This document shows, piece by piece, positions 35,319 to 36,517 of a stretch of 36,517 bases of DNA; within the stretch, counting starts at the first letter, position 1; the number at the start of each line of letters is the position of its first letter. Origin of the DNA: Candidatus Bathyarchaeota archaeon. GTDB lineage: Archaea > Thermoproteota > Bathyarchaeia > Bathyarchaeales > DTEX01. The notes under the pieces were generated by a model. It saw only the letters and a program-made list of their open reading frames with translations. It was not told where the DNA came from and did not search any database. The stretch lies in assembly GCA_003661975.1 (NCBI GenBank), contig QMXE01000004.1:1-36517 (forward strand). The letters are read 5' to 3'. The translations under genes and the position numbers were made by a program.

Positions 35319-35595
35319 TCTCCTCACCAGCCATCATTATGCATCTTGCAAGGTCCTCTGGTGATGCTCCTAGAAGAACAGCTCCCTTACGTGAGAGAGC
35401 ATCCCTTATGAGACTGCTTATTCTCTCTTCGTTTAATATGCATCCCCTCAGTGTTCGCTCTATATCCTCGATCGTCTCCTCCGGATGAAGGAAGAAGTCC
35501 CCCATTATCTTAATCTCTTCAATTCTTCCCTCATTTAATGTCAAGTTAACCTTTATCATCTTTCCCCCCTTAACCTTGTATGTAGCCTTTCCCAT
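35311..35595 (-). CDS. lplB: Lipoate-protein ligase accessory subunit (C-terminal domain)
   Basis: This 94-residue protein matches the accessory domain of lipoate-protein ligase. It has an N-terminal KATYKVKGGKMIKVNLTLNEG with beta strands, then IEEIKIMGDFFLHPEETIEDIERTLRG. In archaea with split enzymes this subunit is needed for lipoate activation together with the catalytic partner. The ATG at 35595 follows GGTGATG by four bases. It is first in a two-gene operon and overlaps lplA by 8 bases (17 with the alternative start). Confidence 0.87.
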   Translation of the reverse strand: MGKATYKVKGGKMIKVNLTLNEGRIEEIKIMGDFFLHPEETIEDIERTLRGCILNEERISSLIRDALSRKGAVLLGASPEDLARCIMMAGEENG

Positions 35596-35698
35596 GGGTC
35601 ATCACCGATAAGCCTGAGAATCTCAATTCTCTATTTAGGCAGTTTGATCATCCATAAAAGTTGTGGTTGAAGTATCAATGTGAAGTTATCCGCGCCGG

Positions 35699-36298
35699 TT
35701 AATCTCTCCTTTTTAGGACTAGGTGGTCTATGGCTATGCGTAGAGCCTCAAAGACCTCATCTTTACTGAGGAAGTTCACATCTATTACCATGTGGAATGG
35801 CGTGAAGTCCTCCCCAAGCGTAAATCCATAAAGCCTCTTATAGATCATTTTTGTTCTGGCCTCTTTCTCCCTGAGAAATCTTAGGGCATCCTCGAATGAT
35901 AGGTTATCTCTTTCTGCTATCCGCCTTGCCCTCACATCCTCGGAGGCTTCAAGCCACACTTTAAATCCGCCCTCGAGGAGCCATGGCACGGCCCAACTAT
36001 CGAATATGACTCCGCCCATCCTAGCCCATTCAAGCTGCTTCTGATCAACTCTCCTATCTATCTCTAGATTCTTCTCCCTCTCCTTGAGGAATCTCATGCC
36101 CTCCTCGGTCTCCCACCATCCCTCCCCACTTACATTATAGCCCATCTCAGCCGCTACGGCCTTTAAGGCATCTCCCCCAGAAAAATACTTTAATCCGTAA
36201 TGCTGAGCGAGTCTTTTAGCCGCTGTGCTCTTCCCAGACCCCGCCATCCCGCAAATGCAGATCACAATCTTCCTTCCATTATCAACTTTAGGATTCAC
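35699..36298 (-). CDS. cmk: Archaeal cytidylate kinase
   Basis: This 199-residue P-loop kinase phosphorylates CMP and dCMP with ATP. The nucleotide loop GMAGSGKSTAAKRLA (residues 17-31) and the CMP-recognition region YFSGGDALKAVAAEMG are followed by the DSWAVPWLL segment and RRIAERDN of the lid. The length is slightly more than the 180-190 residues usual for archaeal Cmk, from an N-terminal stretch of about ten residues. The start is GTG 36298, with a GATGAGG site, 15 bases after the stop of the DUF106 gene. That order matches the archaeal secY-adk-DUF106-cmk cluster. The usual following genes (L34e, L14e, truB) are replaced here by lplB-lplA. Confidence 0.9.
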   Translation of the reverse strand: MNPKVDNGRKIVICICGMAGSGKSTAAKRLAQHYGLKYFSGGDALKAVAAEMGYNVSGEGWWETEEGMRFLKEREKNLEIDRRVDQKQLEWARMGGVIFDSWAVPWLLEGGFKVWLEASEDVRARRIAERDNLSFEDALRFLREKEARTKMIYKRLYGFTLGEDFTPFHMVIDVNFLSKDEVFEALRIAIDHLVLKRRD

Positions 36299-36313
36299 GC
36301 CTCATCTCCCCGG

Positions 36314-36517
36314 TTATTTCGTTTGTGTTTGAACGCCGAACCCCATTGGGACGCCTAAAATTCGTGATACAATAGTCGTTGAGGTCATGGAGCATATTAC
36401 ATACCAGTAGAATAGGTTTAGGGGATATGGAGGCGATCCGGTGATGAATGGTATCGAGAATGGGAGGTAAGCCACAGTCTTATTGCCGAGATAGAAGATT
36501 AAGACCTGCCATACCCC
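36314..36517 (-). CDS. DUF106 membrane protein (EMC3/YidC-like), C-terminal part
   Basis: The last 67 codons of a minus-strand gene run off the right edge. The sequence is hydrophobic, with the stretches VAYLPFSIPFITGSPPYP and LNLFYWYVICSMTSTTIV followed by SRILGVPMGF and a short polar tail. This matches the C-terminal region of archaeal DUF106 proteins, homologues of EMC3 within the YidC/Oxa1 membrane insertase superfamily. They help insert membrane proteins. The position directly before cmk supports the call. Only the 3' end is visible, so the start and most of the chain lie outside the window. Confidence 0.75.
   Translation of the reverse strand, partial: GVWQVLIFYLGNKTVAYLPFSIPFITGSPPYPLNLFYWYVICSMTSTTIVSRILGVPMGFGVQTQTK

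Overview
The window looks like a chromosome segment from an archaeon, most likely of the TACK branch (Bathyarchaeia-like is my guess; no rRNA is present to confirm it). Signs of this are archaeal-only or archaeal-style genes (UPF0179, long archaeal FKBP, archaeal CMP kinase beside a DUF106 membrane protein, Fcf1-like PIN protein, archaeal pilin with an A24 prepilin peptidase, HTH_45-type regulator, split lipoate ligase), AT-rich TATA elements about 25-40 bp before genes, and frequent GTG/TTG starts with GGTG/GGAGG ribosome sites. Genes are tightly packed, many with 0-20 bp gaps or overlaps.

Left part (1-7400): a PadR repressor gene, then a two-gene radical SAM operon (a B12-binding-type enzyme followed by a SPASM enzyme), a DUF4143 AAA ATPase with a possibly leaderless promoter, and an AT-rich stretch. 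That stretch carries a DUF4932-like protein whose predicted zinc-protease residues are all replaced, followed by a decayed coding region. This is the most foreign-looking part of the window.

Centre (7400-26200): mostly housekeeping metabolism. It holds a small two-helix membrane protein, a ROK sugar kinase followed by an XPD-type helicase, an MFS transporter, UPF0179, FKBP isomerase, a metallophosphoesterase, a sugar-isomerase/Gfo-Idh pair, adenylosuccinate synthetase (purA), and a tight thrB-pdxA-PIN operon. After these come a uroporphyrinogen-decarboxylase-like protein, a small unknown protein, GTP-dependent PEP carboxykinase, a nitrilase-family hydrolase, a zinc-ribbon membrane protein and an AIR-synthase-like protein. 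Nucleotide synthesis, gluconeogenesis and amino-acid synthesis are represented, but few neighbours form one pathway.

Right part (26200-34450): a cell-surface locus. A 1487-residue secreted protein with a PKD domain, a degenerate metalloprotease domain, a FecR-like domain and a C-terminal dockerin is transcribed away from a membrane-anchored protein with an N-terminal cohesin-like domain, a CFI-box and several membrane helices. The pair suggests a small cellulosome-like docking system on an archaeal surface. A striking inverted-repeat structure that can fold as a three-way junction fills the gap between the cohesin gene and a type IV pilin gene. A prepilin peptidase and a winged-helix regulator follow.

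Right edge (34548-36517): a two-gene lipoate ligase (lplB-lplA), CMP kinase and the C-terminal end of a DUF106 membrane insertase-like protein. The last two correspond to the end of the conserved archaeal secY-adk-DUF106-cmk cluster, which would continue beyond the window.
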